A stretch of DNA of 64,000 nt, from positions 4,485,786 to 4,549,785 of the forward strand of contig NZ_KB889965.1 in NCBI RefSeq assembly GCF_000372865.1, written 5' to 3'. This DNA is from Methylosarcina fibrata AML-C10 (GTDB lineage: Bacteria > Pseudomonadota > Gammaproteobacteria > Methylococcales > Methylomonadaceae). The first letter of the stretch is position 1. Each line of letters starts with the position of its first letter. Shown here in pieces: positions 55,865 through 64,000 of the stretch. The notes under the pieces are model-generated. The model had not been told where the DNA came from, ran no database searches, and was given only the letters and a program-made list of their open reading frames with translations. The position numbers and the translations under genes are program-made.

Positions 55865-56263
55865 ATGGCAAGGCAAAATAACAATTTGAGTTATCTTAGA
55901 ATCGCGATGCTGGCTTTATTTATGGCGGCGTTGCCGAGTTGCACGGCCCCTTTGTTCGGAGCATACGGTCCGATCGGCCATTCCAGGGAAGAGTTCGAGC
56001 ATTATGTGGAAGAAGTCTTCCGGTTTCAGAACGAGATGACCACCAAGGTGATGATGCTTCTTGAAACCGGGGAGAAAAGCAATATGGAGCAGATCTTGCA
56101 ATCCGAACAGCACATGCACCAGATCTGTGAACCGCTCAACGTGTATGTTTCCCGTGAAATGGACGGTTTAAGCGAGCCGTTTTCATTGCGGCGCCAGGTC
56201 ATGAAATCCACTACCGATTGCGATCATGCCGCGCACGAACTGGACAAATTGCTGGAAGAATAA
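55865..56263 (+). CDS. Small outer-envelope lipoprotein, unknown function
   Basis: A 132-residue protein starting at the ATG at 55865. A lipoprotein signal (LRIAMLALFMAALPSC, Cys26 as lipid site) is followed by TAPLFGAYGPIGHSREEFEHYVEEVFRFQ. The mature part is helical and acidic with two further cysteines (HQICEPL and TTDCDHAAHEL) that could form a disulphide. I do not recognise a family. It is convergent with nadB. Confidence 0.7.
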   Translation: MARQNNNLSYLRIAMLALFMAALPSCTAPLFGAYGPIGHSREEFEHYVEEVFRFQNEMTTKVMMLLETGEKSNMEQILQSEQHMHQICEPLNVYVSREMDGLSEPFSLRRQVMKSTTDCDHAAHELDKLLEE

Positions 56264-56483
56264 GACCTTCTTTATTCGGTATCAAAATGCAGAGCGCGAT
56301 TTAGCGAAGTTCACCTTGTTGGGTCCGGCTATGATTCTGTTTTTATGGGTGGCGTCGGAAGCGCCTTGTTTAAAAAGGGCGAAGCGGCTCATTTTATAAG
56401 TTAGAATCCGGCTTATGGCCGAACCCCGGTTTTTGCGCTTTAGTCCAGTCCTCAAGCCGCTTTTCCTTAAGTCGGAGTCCGGC

Positions 56484-58118
56484 TCACTGCTCTTTAATCC
56501 TGGCTTCCGGAGTTAATACCGTATTCTGCGCCGGGTGGGCATCGTCTGTGTACGGATAATCCAGCGTATAATGCAGCCCGCGGCTTTCCTTGCGCTGCCG
56601 GGCGCAGCGGATGATCAATTCCGCCACAATCACCAGATTGCGCAACTCGAGCAGATCGCTGGTCACCCTGAAATTTCCGTAATATTCGGCAATTTCCTTT
56701 TTGAGCAGTTCCACGCGATGCAGGGCTCTGGCCAGGCGTTTATCGGTTCTGACGATGCCCACGTAGTCCCACATGAAATTACGTAATTCGTTCCAGTTGT
56801 GGGAGACGACGACTTCTTCATCGGAATCGCTGACCAGCGATTCGTCCCAATCCGGTATTTCCGGCACCGGCTCGATCGAAGGAAAACGGTTTAATATGTC
56901 TTCATAGGCGCGCTCGGCAAACACCAGGCATTCCAGTAATGAATTGCTGGCCATGCGGTTGGCCCCGTGCAACCCGGTACAGGCGGCTTCTCCGATGACG
57001 TACAGATTAGCGATGTCGGTACGGGCATAACTGTCGGTCAATACGCCGCCGCACGTATAATGAGCGGCGGGCACGACCGGAATCGGCTGTCGGGTGATGT
57101 CGATGTTGAATTTTAGGCACTGCTGGTAAATCGTAGGGAAGTGGCTGCGAATGAACTGCTCGGATTTATGGCTGATGTCGAGATAGACGCAGTCGATGCC
57201 GCGTTTTTTGATTTCGTGGTCGATCGCCCGGGCAACAATATCGCGGGGTGCCAGTTCGCCTCTCGGATCGAATCGCTGCATGAACGGCGAACCGTCGGGC
57301 AGGATCAGCCGGCCGCCTTCGCCCCTGACTGCTTCGCTGATTAGAAAGGAGCGGGCTTCCGGATGATACAGACAGGTTGGATGGAACTGCATGAATTCCA
57401 TATTGCTGATCCGGCATCCGGCCCGCCAGGCCAGGGCGATGCCGTCGCCGGTGGCGCTTTGCGGATTGGTGCTGTAAAGGTAAACCTTGCTGGCGCCGCC
57501 GGTCGCCAGCGCCACGACGGGCGCTCCGAAGGTCATGACCTGCTGATGTTTGCTGTCCAGAACGTAGGCGCCGACAACGCGTTTGTGGGCCGGGAATGGG
57601 GTGTTGCTGAGGGTGGAGCGAGTGATCAGTTCGACGACGTTGTGGAATTCGAATAATTCTATGTTTTCGTGTTCCCGGGCGCGTTCGATCAACGACAAGG
57701 ATACGGCTTTACCGGTCGCATCGGCGGTATGTACAATACGCCGGTGGGAATGGCCTCCTTCCCGGTTGAGATGGAGTTTGGTCTCTCCGGATTGAGTCTG
57801 TTCTTCGGTAAAGACGACGCCTTGTTGACGGAGCCAGTCGATCGAGCTTTTGCCATGAGTAACGGTAAGCCGTACGATTTCGGGATTGCACAGTCCGGCG
57901 CCGGCATTCAGGGTGTCTTCTATATGGGATTCAATCGAGTCTTCGGCATCGAATACGGCGGAAATGCCGCCTTGGGCATAATAAGTGCTGCCGGCCGTTA
58001 ACGCAAACTTGGACAGTACGGCAATGCGCAGGGAATGGTCGGCGAGTTTGAGGGCCAGACTTAGTCCGGCACCGCCGCTGCCAATAATAAGAACGTCGTA
58101 ATTTTTGGAAATCTGCAT
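56484..58118 (-). CDS. nadB: L-aspartate oxidase NadB
   Basis: FAD enzyme for the first step of NAD synthesis, oxidising aspartate to iminoaspartate. 544 residues from the ATG at 58118 ([23 protein letters not shown]); a frame starting at 58307 would add a basic, unrelated extension. Signatures: [15 protein letters not shown], the substrate motif [26 protein letters not shown], and the C-terminal [25 protein letters not shown]. The catalytic Arg lies in [12 protein letters not shown]. It diverges from rpoE, a neighbourhood common in gammaproteobacteria. Confidence 0.96.
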   Translation of the reverse strand: MQISKNYDVLIIGSGGAGLSLALKLADHSLRIAVLSKFALTAGSTYYAQGGISAVFDAEDSIESHIEDTLNAGAGLCNPEIVRLTVTHGKSSIDWLRQQGVVFTEEQTQSGETKLHLNREGGHSHRRIVHTADATGKAVSLSLIERAREHENIELFEFHNVVELITRSTLSNTPFPAHKRVVGAYVLDSKHQQVMTFGAPVVALATGGASKVYLYSTNPQSATGDGIALAWRAGCRISNMEFMQFHPTCLYHPEARSFLISEAVRGEGGRLILPDGSPFMQRFDPRGELAPRDIVARAIDHEIKKRGIDCVYLDISHKSEQFIRSHFPTIYQQCLKFNIDITRQPIPVVPAAHYTCGGVLTDSYARTDIANLYVIGEAACTGLHGANRMASNSLLECLVFAERAYEDILNRFPSIEPVPEIPDWDESLVSDSDEEVVVSHNWNELRNFMWDYVGIVRTDKRLARALHRVELLKKEIAEYYGNFRVTSDLLELRNLVIVAELIIRCARQRKESRGLHYTLDYPYTDDAHPAQNTVLTPEARIKEQ

Positions 58119-58221
58119 AAAATGGGCATAAAAAGGGTCACTCTTCTCGTTTCCACCGGTCAATAGGCAAGGCGGAAACGGATGATTGACGCCATTACAA
58201 GAATAGCTTTGTCTACTGGAT

Positions 58222-58300
58222 TGACGGATAATAACGTTTTTTATAGTGATGGCAATTTTTTTTGCAACCAGAGAACTTATGACTTTGAATTCTGTCCATT
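58222..58300 (+). promoter_or_regulatory. Candidate rpoE promoters
   Basis: A sigma-70-like TTGACG (58222-58227) is 15 bases from TATAGT (58243-58248), a short spacer. Closer to the gene, GAACTT (58273-58278) matches the RpoE/AlgU -35 box, but the -10 position 16 bases on reads TCCAT, not TCTGA. A dual promoter with self-activation would fit the family; the sequence support is moderate to weak. Confidence 0.35.
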
Positions 58301-58317
58301 TTAACAAGGAATAACTA

Positions 58318-58914
58318 GTGAATAGTCATACCCGAGCAGGCGAACAATTAGATGAAGAGTTGGTTTTGCGTGTGCAGCAGGGCGATAAATCGGCTTATGA
58401 TCTGCTAGTGATTAAATATCAACACCGGATTATTCAACTGGTTAATCGCTATATCAAAGATCCGAGTGATGCCCAGGACGTGGCGCAGGAAGCATTTATT
58501 AAAGCCTATCGGGCACTCGGCAACTTCCGGGGAGAAAGTGCGTTCTATACTTGGTTATACCGGATTGCCATCAACACGGCAAAGAATTATCTGATGTCCC
58601 GGTCACGCAGAAGCGCGGACGCTCAAGTGGATGTTCTGGACGCAGAGCAGATCGAAAAAGCGCCTCAGTTGCAGGGCATGGAAACCCCTGAAAGACAGCT
58701 ATTAAACGAGGAAATTGTGGAAACGATTAAAACGGCCATCGCTAAATTGCCGGAAGAAATGCGCGTTGCGATCATGTTGCGAGAGTTTGAAGGAATGAGC
58801 TATGAAGAAATAGCGGAGGCGATGGATTGTCCTGTAGGTACGGTGCGTTCACGGATATTCAGAGCTCGTGAAGCCATCGATAGTAAATTAACCCCTTTGC
58901 TCGATTTACGGTGA
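58318..58914 (+). CDS. rpoE: Envelope-stress sigma factor RpoE/AlgU
   Basis: Extracytoplasmic-function sigma factor (198 residues) controlling envelope repair. It has region 2 ([60 protein letters not shown]) and region 4 ([32 protein letters not shown] in outline). The GTG start follows AAGGAA. The gene is first in an operon with the anti-sigma factor (7 bases downstream) and RseB, the E. coli rpoE / Pseudomonas algU arrangement. Confidence 0.95.
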   Translation: MNSHTRAGEQLDEELVLRVQQGDKSAYDLLVIKYQHRIIQLVNRYIKDPSDAQDVAQEAFIKAYRALGNFRGESAFYTWLYRIAINTAKNYLMSRSRRSADAQVDVLDAEQIEKAPQLQGMETPERQLLNEEIVETIKTAIAKLPEEMRVAIMLREFEGMSYEEIAEAMDCPVGTVRSRIFRAREAIDSKLTPLLDLR

Positions 58915-58921
58915 ACATTCA

Positions 58922-59455
58922 ATGCATGAAGATTCGACACAAAAAATTTCTCAACTACTGGATAATGAACTTGACCGGAACGAGGCATTGATTCTTCTGA
59001 AAAAAATCCAGTCTTCTGCCGATTTGAAAGACAAACTGAATCGGTACGAAGCGGTCAGTCAGGCATTAAAAACAGATGTTTTTTTTATGCCTGATCCTGA
59101 TTTTTCTGCAAAAATCAGCGAGAAGCTCCGGCAGGAGCCGACTTATTTATTACCCCAATCCAGGGACGTCAAAATCAGCCGTAAAATTTTCGCCACCGCG
59201 GCGTCCATTGCTTTAGTCGCAATGATCGCGGGATTGAAAATCAACAGACCCTCGGAAGAAATCAGAACGGCCTCGGCAATCCAGACCTCCATCACCCCTT
59301 CTAGGCCGGCCGGAGAAACCAATCCGCAAATTGACCAAAGCTCGATCAATAAACAAATCAACGATTATCTGCAGGCGCACAACAGCAGTGTTTATATCAA
59401 TGGTCAGGCTAATTTTCAGCCGTACGCCCGCGTTACCGCTTATAACCAGCAATGA
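58922..59455 (+). CDS. rseA: Anti-sigma-E factor RseA/MucA
   Basis: Inner-membrane protein (177 residues) that holds RpoE until cleaved by DegS/RseP. The N-terminal cytosolic domain (KISQLLDNELDRNEALILLKKI, DLKDKLNRYEAVSQAL) binds sigma. One membrane helix (about 84-102, KIFATAASIALVAMIAGLKI) and a periplasmic tail ending YARVTAYNQQ follow. The C-terminus does not end in the strong YxF-type DegS signal. The stop overlaps the rseB ATG (ATGA). Confidence 0.9.
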   Translation: MHEDSTQKISQLLDNELDRNEALILLKKIQSSADLKDKLNRYEAVSQALKTDVFFMPDPDFSAKISEKLRQEPTYLLPQSRDVKISRKIFATAASIALVAMIAGLKINRPSEEIRTASAIQTSITPSRPAGETNPQIDQSSINKQINDYLQAHNSSVYINGQANFQPYARVTAYNQQ

Positions 59456-60453
59456 CAATCTTTAAGCGTTTTTTTCTTTCCTTCTTTTTATCGACAGGGA
59501 CTGTATCGGCGCAAGACACTGGCATGACTGCCCGACAGACTTTGACTAAAATGAACAATGCGATGCAAGTCCTCAATTATCAGGGAACGGTCGCGTTTTT
59601 CAAAAACGACAAGCTGGAAACGATGAAGTATTTCCATGCGGTTAAAAACGGTAAGGAGCAGGAGCGTTTGTTATCGTTGAATTCTCCGTTGCGGGAGGTC
59701 GTCAGGGAAGTCGGCAAGGTGCAATGCCGGTTCAACAATAATCGGCAAATGATGGTCGATTACCGCCCTTATGAAAGCTCCTTTCTCATAGACATGCCGA
59801 AAAATCTGGACGACCTGGCCGGCATCTACCAGTTCGAGCTGGACGGCGAGGAAGACATCGCGATGCTGCCGAGTTACGTCATTGCGATAAAACCGACCGA
59901 TGAATTCAGATATGCCCGGAAGGTCTGGGTCGAGAAAAAGAAGTTCCTGCCTCTTAAAGTCGTTGTGTTCGATCCCTCCGGGGCGATTCTGGAACAGATC
60001 ATTTTCACCGAACAACACGTTACGGAACAACTGGCCTTTGTCGATCTAAAGCAGCCCGACGCGGATACCGCAGGATCGATGCTGCAGGGCCGGCAGACGT
60101 TTCAGAATCAACCGCCGGACCGGGCGCCGTTTGAAGCAGTTCAATTGCCGCCGGGATTCAAAGAAATATTTTTTAACCGGAAGCCCATGCACAATGTCGA
60201 TCAATTGGTCGATCATCTGGTACTCAGCGACGGTTTTGCTTCGGTTTCGGTCTATTTGGAAAATAAAAAGCTCGCGATACCGGCCGGTTTTCGATCGGCC
60301 GGAGCCATCAATTCCTTCAGCCGGGTTCTGGATGATTATTTGATAACCGTTATGGGCGAAGTGCCCGCGGCAACGGTCCGGATGATTGCCGAAGGAGTCA
60401 GGCTAAAGAGCCCGCCGGCGGTTTCCAATGAGGAGACTTCCAAAAAGGATTGA
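59452..60453 (+). CDS. rseB: RseB/MucB periplasmic regulator
   Basis: Periplasmic protein (333 residues) that binds RseA and shields it, and senses lipopolysaccharide and lipoproteins. A signal peptide (about 1-20, FLSFFLSTGTVSA) precedes the two-domain MucB/RseB fold: LNYQGTVAFFKNDKLETMKYFHAV and the lipid-binding-like YVIAIKPTDEFRYARKVW. The C-terminal domain includes GFKEIFFNRKPMHNVDQLVDHLVLSDGFASVSVY. It is coupled to rseA by a four-base overlap. Confidence 0.92.
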   Translation: MTIFKRFFLSFFLSTGTVSAQDTGMTARQTLTKMNNAMQVLNYQGTVAFFKNDKLETMKYFHAVKNGKEQERLLSLNSPLREVVREVGKVQCRFNNNRQMMVDYRPYESSFLIDMPKNLDDLAGIYQFELDGEEDIAMLPSYVIAIKPTDEFRYARKVWVEKKKFLPLKVVVFDPSGAILEQIIFTEQHVTEQLAFVDLKQPDADTAGSMLQGRQTFQNQPPDRAPFEAVQLPPGFKEIFFNRKPMHNVDQLVDHLVLSDGFASVSVYLENKKLAIPAGFRSAGAINSFSRVLDDYLITVMGEVPAATVRMIAEGVRLKSPPAVSNEETSKKD

Positions 60454-60845
60454 GCCGCCGGCGGCATGAAGCAAAAAATTCTACCGCCGCGAGGCCGGCC
60501 AGCCGAAACGGCGACCAAAGCCGATACTATTACCGTAAGGGTGAAATGCAGGATGCGTGCGTTTGCAGGCTGTGGTCAACAATCGCCGAACTGAGTTTCA
60601 GAAAGTATGGAGCCTCATGTAAGCAAGTGGCTGGTGCGGCCCAAGGGAAATTTTGCCGTTATTCGACGGCATCGGCTGGTTTATCTGTTACGGAAATCAA
60701 TCGGAAAACTTCAGTTTGTCCGGAAGATGCGCAGTCTTCCTTTCGGAGAGGCCGGACGTCGACAGGAAGCGTAATATCGGTCCGGTCGAACAAAATAAGA
60801 TGCAGTATTTAAATTTACATATTCAAAGTTGAAACTGGAGTTGAT
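60454..60845 (+). other. Gap between rseB and mucD, no RseC/MucC gene seen
   Basis: In many relatives rseC/mucC sits here. An open frame at 60450-60812 (TTG start, overlapping the rseB stop) has no transmembrane helix and no RseC cysteine cluster, and its composition is basic and irregular. I treat the interval as a leader or a decayed remnant. A GGAG site precedes the mucD ATG. Confidence 0.55.
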
Positions 60846-62249
60846 ATGCTCAAAAAGCTAAGGTGGTGTCTTTTCTTAGTGATTCTGATAAATCACAACG
60901 CATGGGCGCAAGTGCCTAATTTACCTCAAATGGTAAAAACCAAAGGAGCTGCGGTGGTCAACGTCAGCACCACGCAAAAAGCGCCGCCCGAATCCGACAA
61001 ATTGCCCAACGATCAGCAATTACCCGAAGGACTGCCGCCTGAAATGGAAGAATTGTTCAAGCATTTTTTCAATGGTCCGGGCGGAGATTACATTCCAAGG
61101 GATACTCAATCCCTGGGTTCGGGATTTATTATTTCCCAGGACGGTTATGTGCTGACCAACCATCACGTCGTGAAAGATGCCGACGAGATCGTCGTCAAAT
61201 TGTCGGACCGGCGCGAATTACTGGCTAAAGTCATCGGCTCCGACGCCCGCACCGACGTGGCTTTGTTAAAGGTGGACGCCAACGATCTGCCGGTGGTCAC
61301 CATCGGTTCCGCCGACAAGCTGGAGGTCGGTGAGCCGGTATTCGCCATCGGTTCGCCCTTCGGGTTCGAACAGTCGGTGACCGACGGCATCGTCAGTGCC
61401 AAGGGCCGTAGTTTGCCGGGAGGCAATTACGTTCCGTTCATCCAGACCAATGTGGCGATCAACCCGGGCAATTCAGGTGGGCCGTTATTCAATAAGGACG
61501 GCGAGGTAGTCGGCATCAATTCCCAGATTTATAGCCGAACCGGCGGGTTTATGGGCTTGTCGTTCGCCATTCCGATGGACGTCGTCATGAACGTCGTGTC
61601 CCAATTGAAATCCACCGGCAAGGTCGCCAGGGGGTGGCTGGGCGTTCAGATCCAGGACGTCACGCGGGAACTGGCCGAATCGTTCGGCATGCAAAGACCG
61701 CAAGGCGCTCTGGTCTCCAAAATTATTCCCGGCAGTCCGGCAGAGAAAGCCGATCTGCATATCGGCGACATCATCATCGAATTCAACGGAAAAGAAATCG
61801 AGACGTCGGGTGAATTGCCGCCTATGGTGGGCATGACGCCCATTAACGAGAACGCCAAGCTTAAAATCATCAGGCAGGGTGAAACCAAGACCGTTCCTAT
61901 TATGATCGGATTGCTGCCGGAGCAGGAAGAGAAATTGGCCGAAGCCCAAACGGAAGACAAGCCTTCCAATAAACTCGGCATCAGCGTGGTTGAACTGACC
62001 GGCGAGCAAAGAGAAGCGCTCGACGTGGCCAAAGGCGGCGTTTTAGTGAAGAACGTAGCGAACGGCCCGGCTAAAAATGCAGGCATCCAGCCCGGTGACG
62101 TGATCCTCAGGATTCAGGGCACGGTCATCCGTAACGTCTCGGATTTCAATAAATCCGTGAGCAATCTGCCCGTCGGCAAGTCCCTGGCGCTCCTGGTTCA
62201 GCGCCGAGGAAATCCGATGTTCCTGGCGCTTAAAATCGATAAAAACTGA
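60846..62249 (+). CDS. mucD: Periplasmic serine protease/chaperone MucD (DegP family)
   Basis: A 467-residue HtrA protease that degrades misfolded envelope proteins. A signal peptide (about 1-21, ending NAWA) is followed by the trypsin-like domain with triad H107 (LTNHHVV), D137 (ARTDVALL) and S210 (NPGNSGGPL), then two PDZ domains (about 260-350 and 375-460; ARGWLGVQIQDV, LGISVVELTGEQ). Both PDZ domains mark it as MucD/DegP and not DegS. It closes the sigma-E locus. Confidence 0.95.
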   Translation: MLKKLRWCLFLVILINHNAWAQVPNLPQMVKTKGAAVVNVSTTQKAPPESDKLPNDQQLPEGLPPEMEELFKHFFNGPGGDYIPRDTQSLGSGFIISQDGYVLTNHHVVKDADEIVVKLSDRRELLAKVIGSDARTDVALLKVDANDLPVVTIGSADKLEVGEPVFAIGSPFGFEQSVTDGIVSAKGRSLPGGNYVPFIQTNVAINPGNSGGPLFNKDGEVVGINSQIYSRTGGFMGLSFAIPMDVVMNVVSQLKSTGKVARGWLGVQIQDVTRELAESFGMQRPQGALVSKIIPGSPAEKADLHIGDIIIEFNGKEIETSGELPPMVGMTPINENAKLKIIRQGETKTVPIMIGLLPEQEEKLAEAQTEDKPSNKLGISVVELTGEQREALDVAKGGVLVKNVANGPAKNAGIQPGDVILRIQGTVIRNVSDFNKSVSNLPVGKSLALLVQRRGNPMFLALKIDKN

Positions 62250-62274
62250 GCCGGATTGAGTTTTGAGCCCGGAA

Positions 62275-62307
62275 CCGCCGATGGAAGCAGGAGCCTTCCA
62301 TCGGCGG
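62275..62307. terminator. Bidirectional hairpin between mucD and HIT gene
   Basis: CCGCCGATGGAAG (62275-62287) pairs perfectly with CTTCCATCGGCGG (62295-62307). The 13-bp stem with a seven-base loop sits between two convergent genes. There is no T run on either side, so it may act with Rho or as an mRNA 3' stabiliser. Confidence 0.6.
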
Positions 62308-62320
62308 CTCGGAAGAATGA

Positions 62321-62767
62321 TCAGGTTTCCCCCGTCGCAGTCCAGGGATGCAGCCGGCCTTTCAACTGGTTCTTGACGAGAATTTTTTTGTCGCTTATTT
62401 GTTTTTCCGTGTAGGGAATCTTCTCCGTCTTTCCCCAAATCGCAGCGGGCCAGACTTTATCGGTCTTGTATCGGACGATGTGATGGACGTGGAGCTGAGG
62501 CACCATGTTGCCGATGGCGCCGATATTCATCTTGTCCGCGAGAAACAGCTCCGACAAATTTTTTGCGAGAAAACTCGATTCTTCGATCAGCAGAATCTGA
62601 TCCTCTTTGCTCAACTGATAAATTTCAGTCACGTCCGGCTTTTCCGGGACCAGGATAAACCAGGGATAAAGGCTGTCGTTCATCATCAGCAAGCGGCAGA
62701 GCTCAAAACGGCCTAACGGGATGCAATCCTGTTCCAACTGTGGGTGTAGACGAAAAGATTTAGTCAT
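62321..62767 (-). CDS. HIT-domain nucleotide hydrolase (Ap4A hydrolase-like)
   Basis: A 148-residue HIT protein with the triad LHVHHI and the family sequence FILVPEKPDVTEIYQLSKEDQ, QLHVHHIVRYKTDKVWPAAIWG. This is the longer HIT group annotated as diadenosine-polyphosphate hydrolases or galactose-1-phosphate-uridylyl-like, distinct from the HinT copy at 20438-20776. It starts four bases inside the stop of the upstream hydrolase (overlap 62764-62767), so it is coupled to it. Whether its substrate is linked to that partner is unknown. Confidence 0.85.
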   Translation of the reverse strand: MTKSFRLHPQLEQDCIPLGRFELCRLLMMNDSLYPWFILVPEKPDVTEIYQLSKEDQILLIEESSFLAKNLSELFLADKMNIGAIGNMVPQLHVHHIVRYKTDKVWPAAIWGKTEKIPYTEKQISDKKILVKNQLKGRLHPWTATGET

Positions 62768-63828
62768 GAGCATAGGGATCGCGCAAGGGAAGGGTTCTCG
62801 GCAAGATGAATCCGTTCCATTAAATAGCACAGGCAGTCCTGCCTGATAATCCGCTCGTCCAGGGTCAGCATCGAAGGCATGAGAGGACGGATAATCTGCA
62901 AGTCCCGATCACTCAGGCAAAAAAATGCCTCGGTCACGATATTGCCGGATTCATCCTGAACGATCAGCGGCATGTCTACGTCGGCTTTGGTCTTGCCCAG
63001 GATGGTGCCCGGCGTTACTTCGGTGAAATTCATGCGTTCGAGGTCCTCGGAAAGCAAAAGATCGGCATCCGTTTCGTGAAAGCTGAATTTGATTTTCTCG
63101 TCGACTTTGACCAGGGCGACGGTATGAAAAAGATCGACGTCTTGCGGATACACCCGATGTTCATGAAATTCATTCAACTTCAGGCTGCACTCCAGAAATT
63201 CCAGGGCGTGCTCGATGCCGTATTGTTGGCCCGGCCGCCCGCATTCCAGAGTAACCGCAGGGCAGATTTCCGCAAAAGCGGCGGATTGCACTCCTTTAGG
63301 CTGGGTAAAATAGACGATCAGGCGGCCGAACAGGGAAGCCAATTGTAAAAAACGGTTGTCGAGCCGGTTGATGCAGGCATAATGAGGGTTCATGCCGCTA
63401 TTGTTGTGTATGTCGATGCTGGCGAAAACCCGGCGCTGATGCATGATCGAGACCACGGCTTGCGCCATCTCGGTTTCCGCAGAGGCCGGCAAGACGGAGC
63501 CGGGCCATATGCGGTTGTAATCGGGCTGGTCGTCCAGCCGCCTCAAATTGTCACGGGCCGCCGCGATATTGCCCAGGAATATCGACAAGGAACGGGGCAG
63601 TTCTTTGTTTTGATATTTTTTCAAAAGCAACTGGACCGCCTTGAAACCGGTCGGTTCATTGCCGTGCAGCAAGACGGAAATGAACAGCGGTTCCGCCTGG
63701 CGTCCCGCCAAATGGATCAAGGTGGGGCCGGGCAAGATCGTATGCAAAGTTTCGGTGTCCGCTTCCAGCAGGCCTTCGGGAATGGCGTCGAATTGGGCAA
63801 GGTTCGGTTTATTCACTGAAATATCCAT
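62764..63828 (-). CDS. Succinylglutamate desuccinylase / aspartoacylase-family zinc hydrolase
   Basis: A 354-residue M14-like amidohydrolase. Zinc ligands lie in LLHGNEPTGFKA (His, Glu) and SIDIHNNSGMNP (His); the catalytic Glu is in VTLECGRPGQQYG. No signal peptide is seen, so it is cytosolic. Family members remove N-acyl groups from amino acids or act as carboxypeptidases on gamma-glutamyl-type bonds. From ATG 63828 its start overlaps the stop of the upstream gene by 16 bases. With a ligase-like gene before and a HIT protein after, it appears to belong to a small conserved-looking operon of unknown purpose. Confidence 0.82.
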   Translation of the reverse strand: MDISVNKPNLAQFDAIPEGLLEADTETLHTILPGPTLIHLAGRQAEPLFISVLLHGNEPTGFKAVQLLLKKYQNKELPRSLSIFLGNIAAARDNLRRLDDQPDYNRIWPGSVLPASAETEMAQAVVSIMHQRRVFASIDIHNNSGMNPHYACINRLDNRFLQLASLFGRLIVYFTQPKGVQSAAFAEICPAVTLECGRPGQQYGIEHALEFLECSLKLNEFHEHRVYPQDVDLFHTVALVKVDEKIKFSFHETDADLLLSEDLERMNFTEVTPGTILGKTKADVDMPLIVQDESGNIVTEAFFCLSDRDLQIIRPLMPSMLTLDERIIRQDCLCYLMERIHLAENPSLARSLCS

Positions 63829-64000
63829 TCGCTGACAGGATGTCCGGCGTTTTGATTGACGAGGTATTGTTCGGTCATTCCGGTGAAGTCGCCATGACAC
63901 TCCTTGATGAAGCGGCGCTGCCAGTCGCAGCCGTTTTGTTTCGAGACAATCCGCCGACGGATGACGCCAAGGTAGTTGTCGATGTCCGAGGCGTCGACTC
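63813..64000 (-). CDS. Glutamate-cysteine-ligase-like protein, C-terminal fragment
   Basis: The minus-strand frame from the right edge ends at a TGA at 63813-63815. The last 62 residues read in part CDWQRRFIKECHGDFTGM and TEQYLVNQNAGHPVSEWIF. I recall this WQR ... YL..Q..G.PV.EW ending from GshA/YbdK-type carboxylate-amine ligases, some with CBS domains; the match is from memory. Its last 16 bases overlap the aspartoacylase start. The catalytic part is outside the window. Confidence 0.45.
   Translation of the reverse strand, partial: VDASDIDNYLGVIRRRIVSKQNGCDWQRRFIKECHGDFTGMTEQYLVNQNAGHPVSEWIFQ

Noticed and set aside
60450-60812. 120-residue frame overlapping the rseB stop as a possible rseC/mucC
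   Set aside because: No membrane helices and no RseC-type cysteine cluster; start would be TTG and composition is irregular.

Overview
The window looks like chromosomal core and near-core DNA of a gammaproteobacterium. The markers are an SRP RNA-dnaX-ybaB-recR block, rpoE-rseA-rseB-mucD divergent from nadB, phoB-phoR behind a good Pho box, a BaeS/BaeR pair next to a Spy-like gene, and glutathione reductase. Overall flavour (AlgU/MucD-type locus, many c-di-GMP and heavy-metal efflux genes, moderately high GC) reminds me of Methylococcales methanotrophs, but no methane or methanol oxidation gene lies here, so the order is a guess. I see no phage, insertion sequence, CRISPR array or tRNA.

Layout. 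1-4268: two divergent CHASE-domain sensors (a MASE1-CHASE-GAF protein cut by the window edge and a CHASE-GGDEF cyclase). 4372-6965: BaeS-BaeR-like two-component pair and a Spy/CpxP-like periplasmic protein. 7113-19539: two heavy-metal RND efflux operons head to head, each with outer-membrane factor, adaptor and pump, with different pump signatures. 19699-23520: a DUF502 membrane protein, HIT protein, RecR, YbaB, DnaX and the SRP RNA on the minus strand. 23730-30302: hemL, a small secreted helical protein behind a perfect 24-bp palindrome, folA, L-asparaginase, and clpB with a heat-shock-type promoter and an unusual repeated in-frame insertion. 30459-34739: a YidD-like protein with a cysteine-rich tail, a PEBP protein, a cytochrome P450, a short DksA/TraR zinc finger, mscL and a deaminase. 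34780-38272: phoB-phoR, a second DUF502 gene and an FMN reductase. 38291-44555: YheT-like hydrolase, DUF1624 acyltransferase-like membrane protein, gor, csbD and a DUF4010 membrane protein. 44573-51194: pyrC, fmdB, aspS, a pilZ-queD-DUF1249 operon, trpS and a membrane protein. 51191-56263: yigZ, an isolated glcD, a Yip1-like membrane protein, a dynamin/EHD-like membrane GTPase and a lipoprotein. 56484-62249: nadB and the envelope-stress sigma operon. 62321-64000: a coupled operon of a glutamate-cysteine-ligase-like protein (partial), an aspartoacylase-family zinc hydrolase and a HIT protein.

Themes. Envelope stress is sensed in at least two ways here (BaeSR-Spy and RpoE-RseAB-MucD), and the metal efflux operons beside BaeSR fit that theme. 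The least explained items are the clpB insertion, the palindrome at 25227-25250, the inverted pair of perfect DnaA boxes at 39431-39453, the phased TTGCA repeats and hairpin before spy, the dynamin-like GTPase, and the ligase-hydrolase-HIT operon. Housekeeping assignments are firm; regulatory sites are read by eye and need testing.
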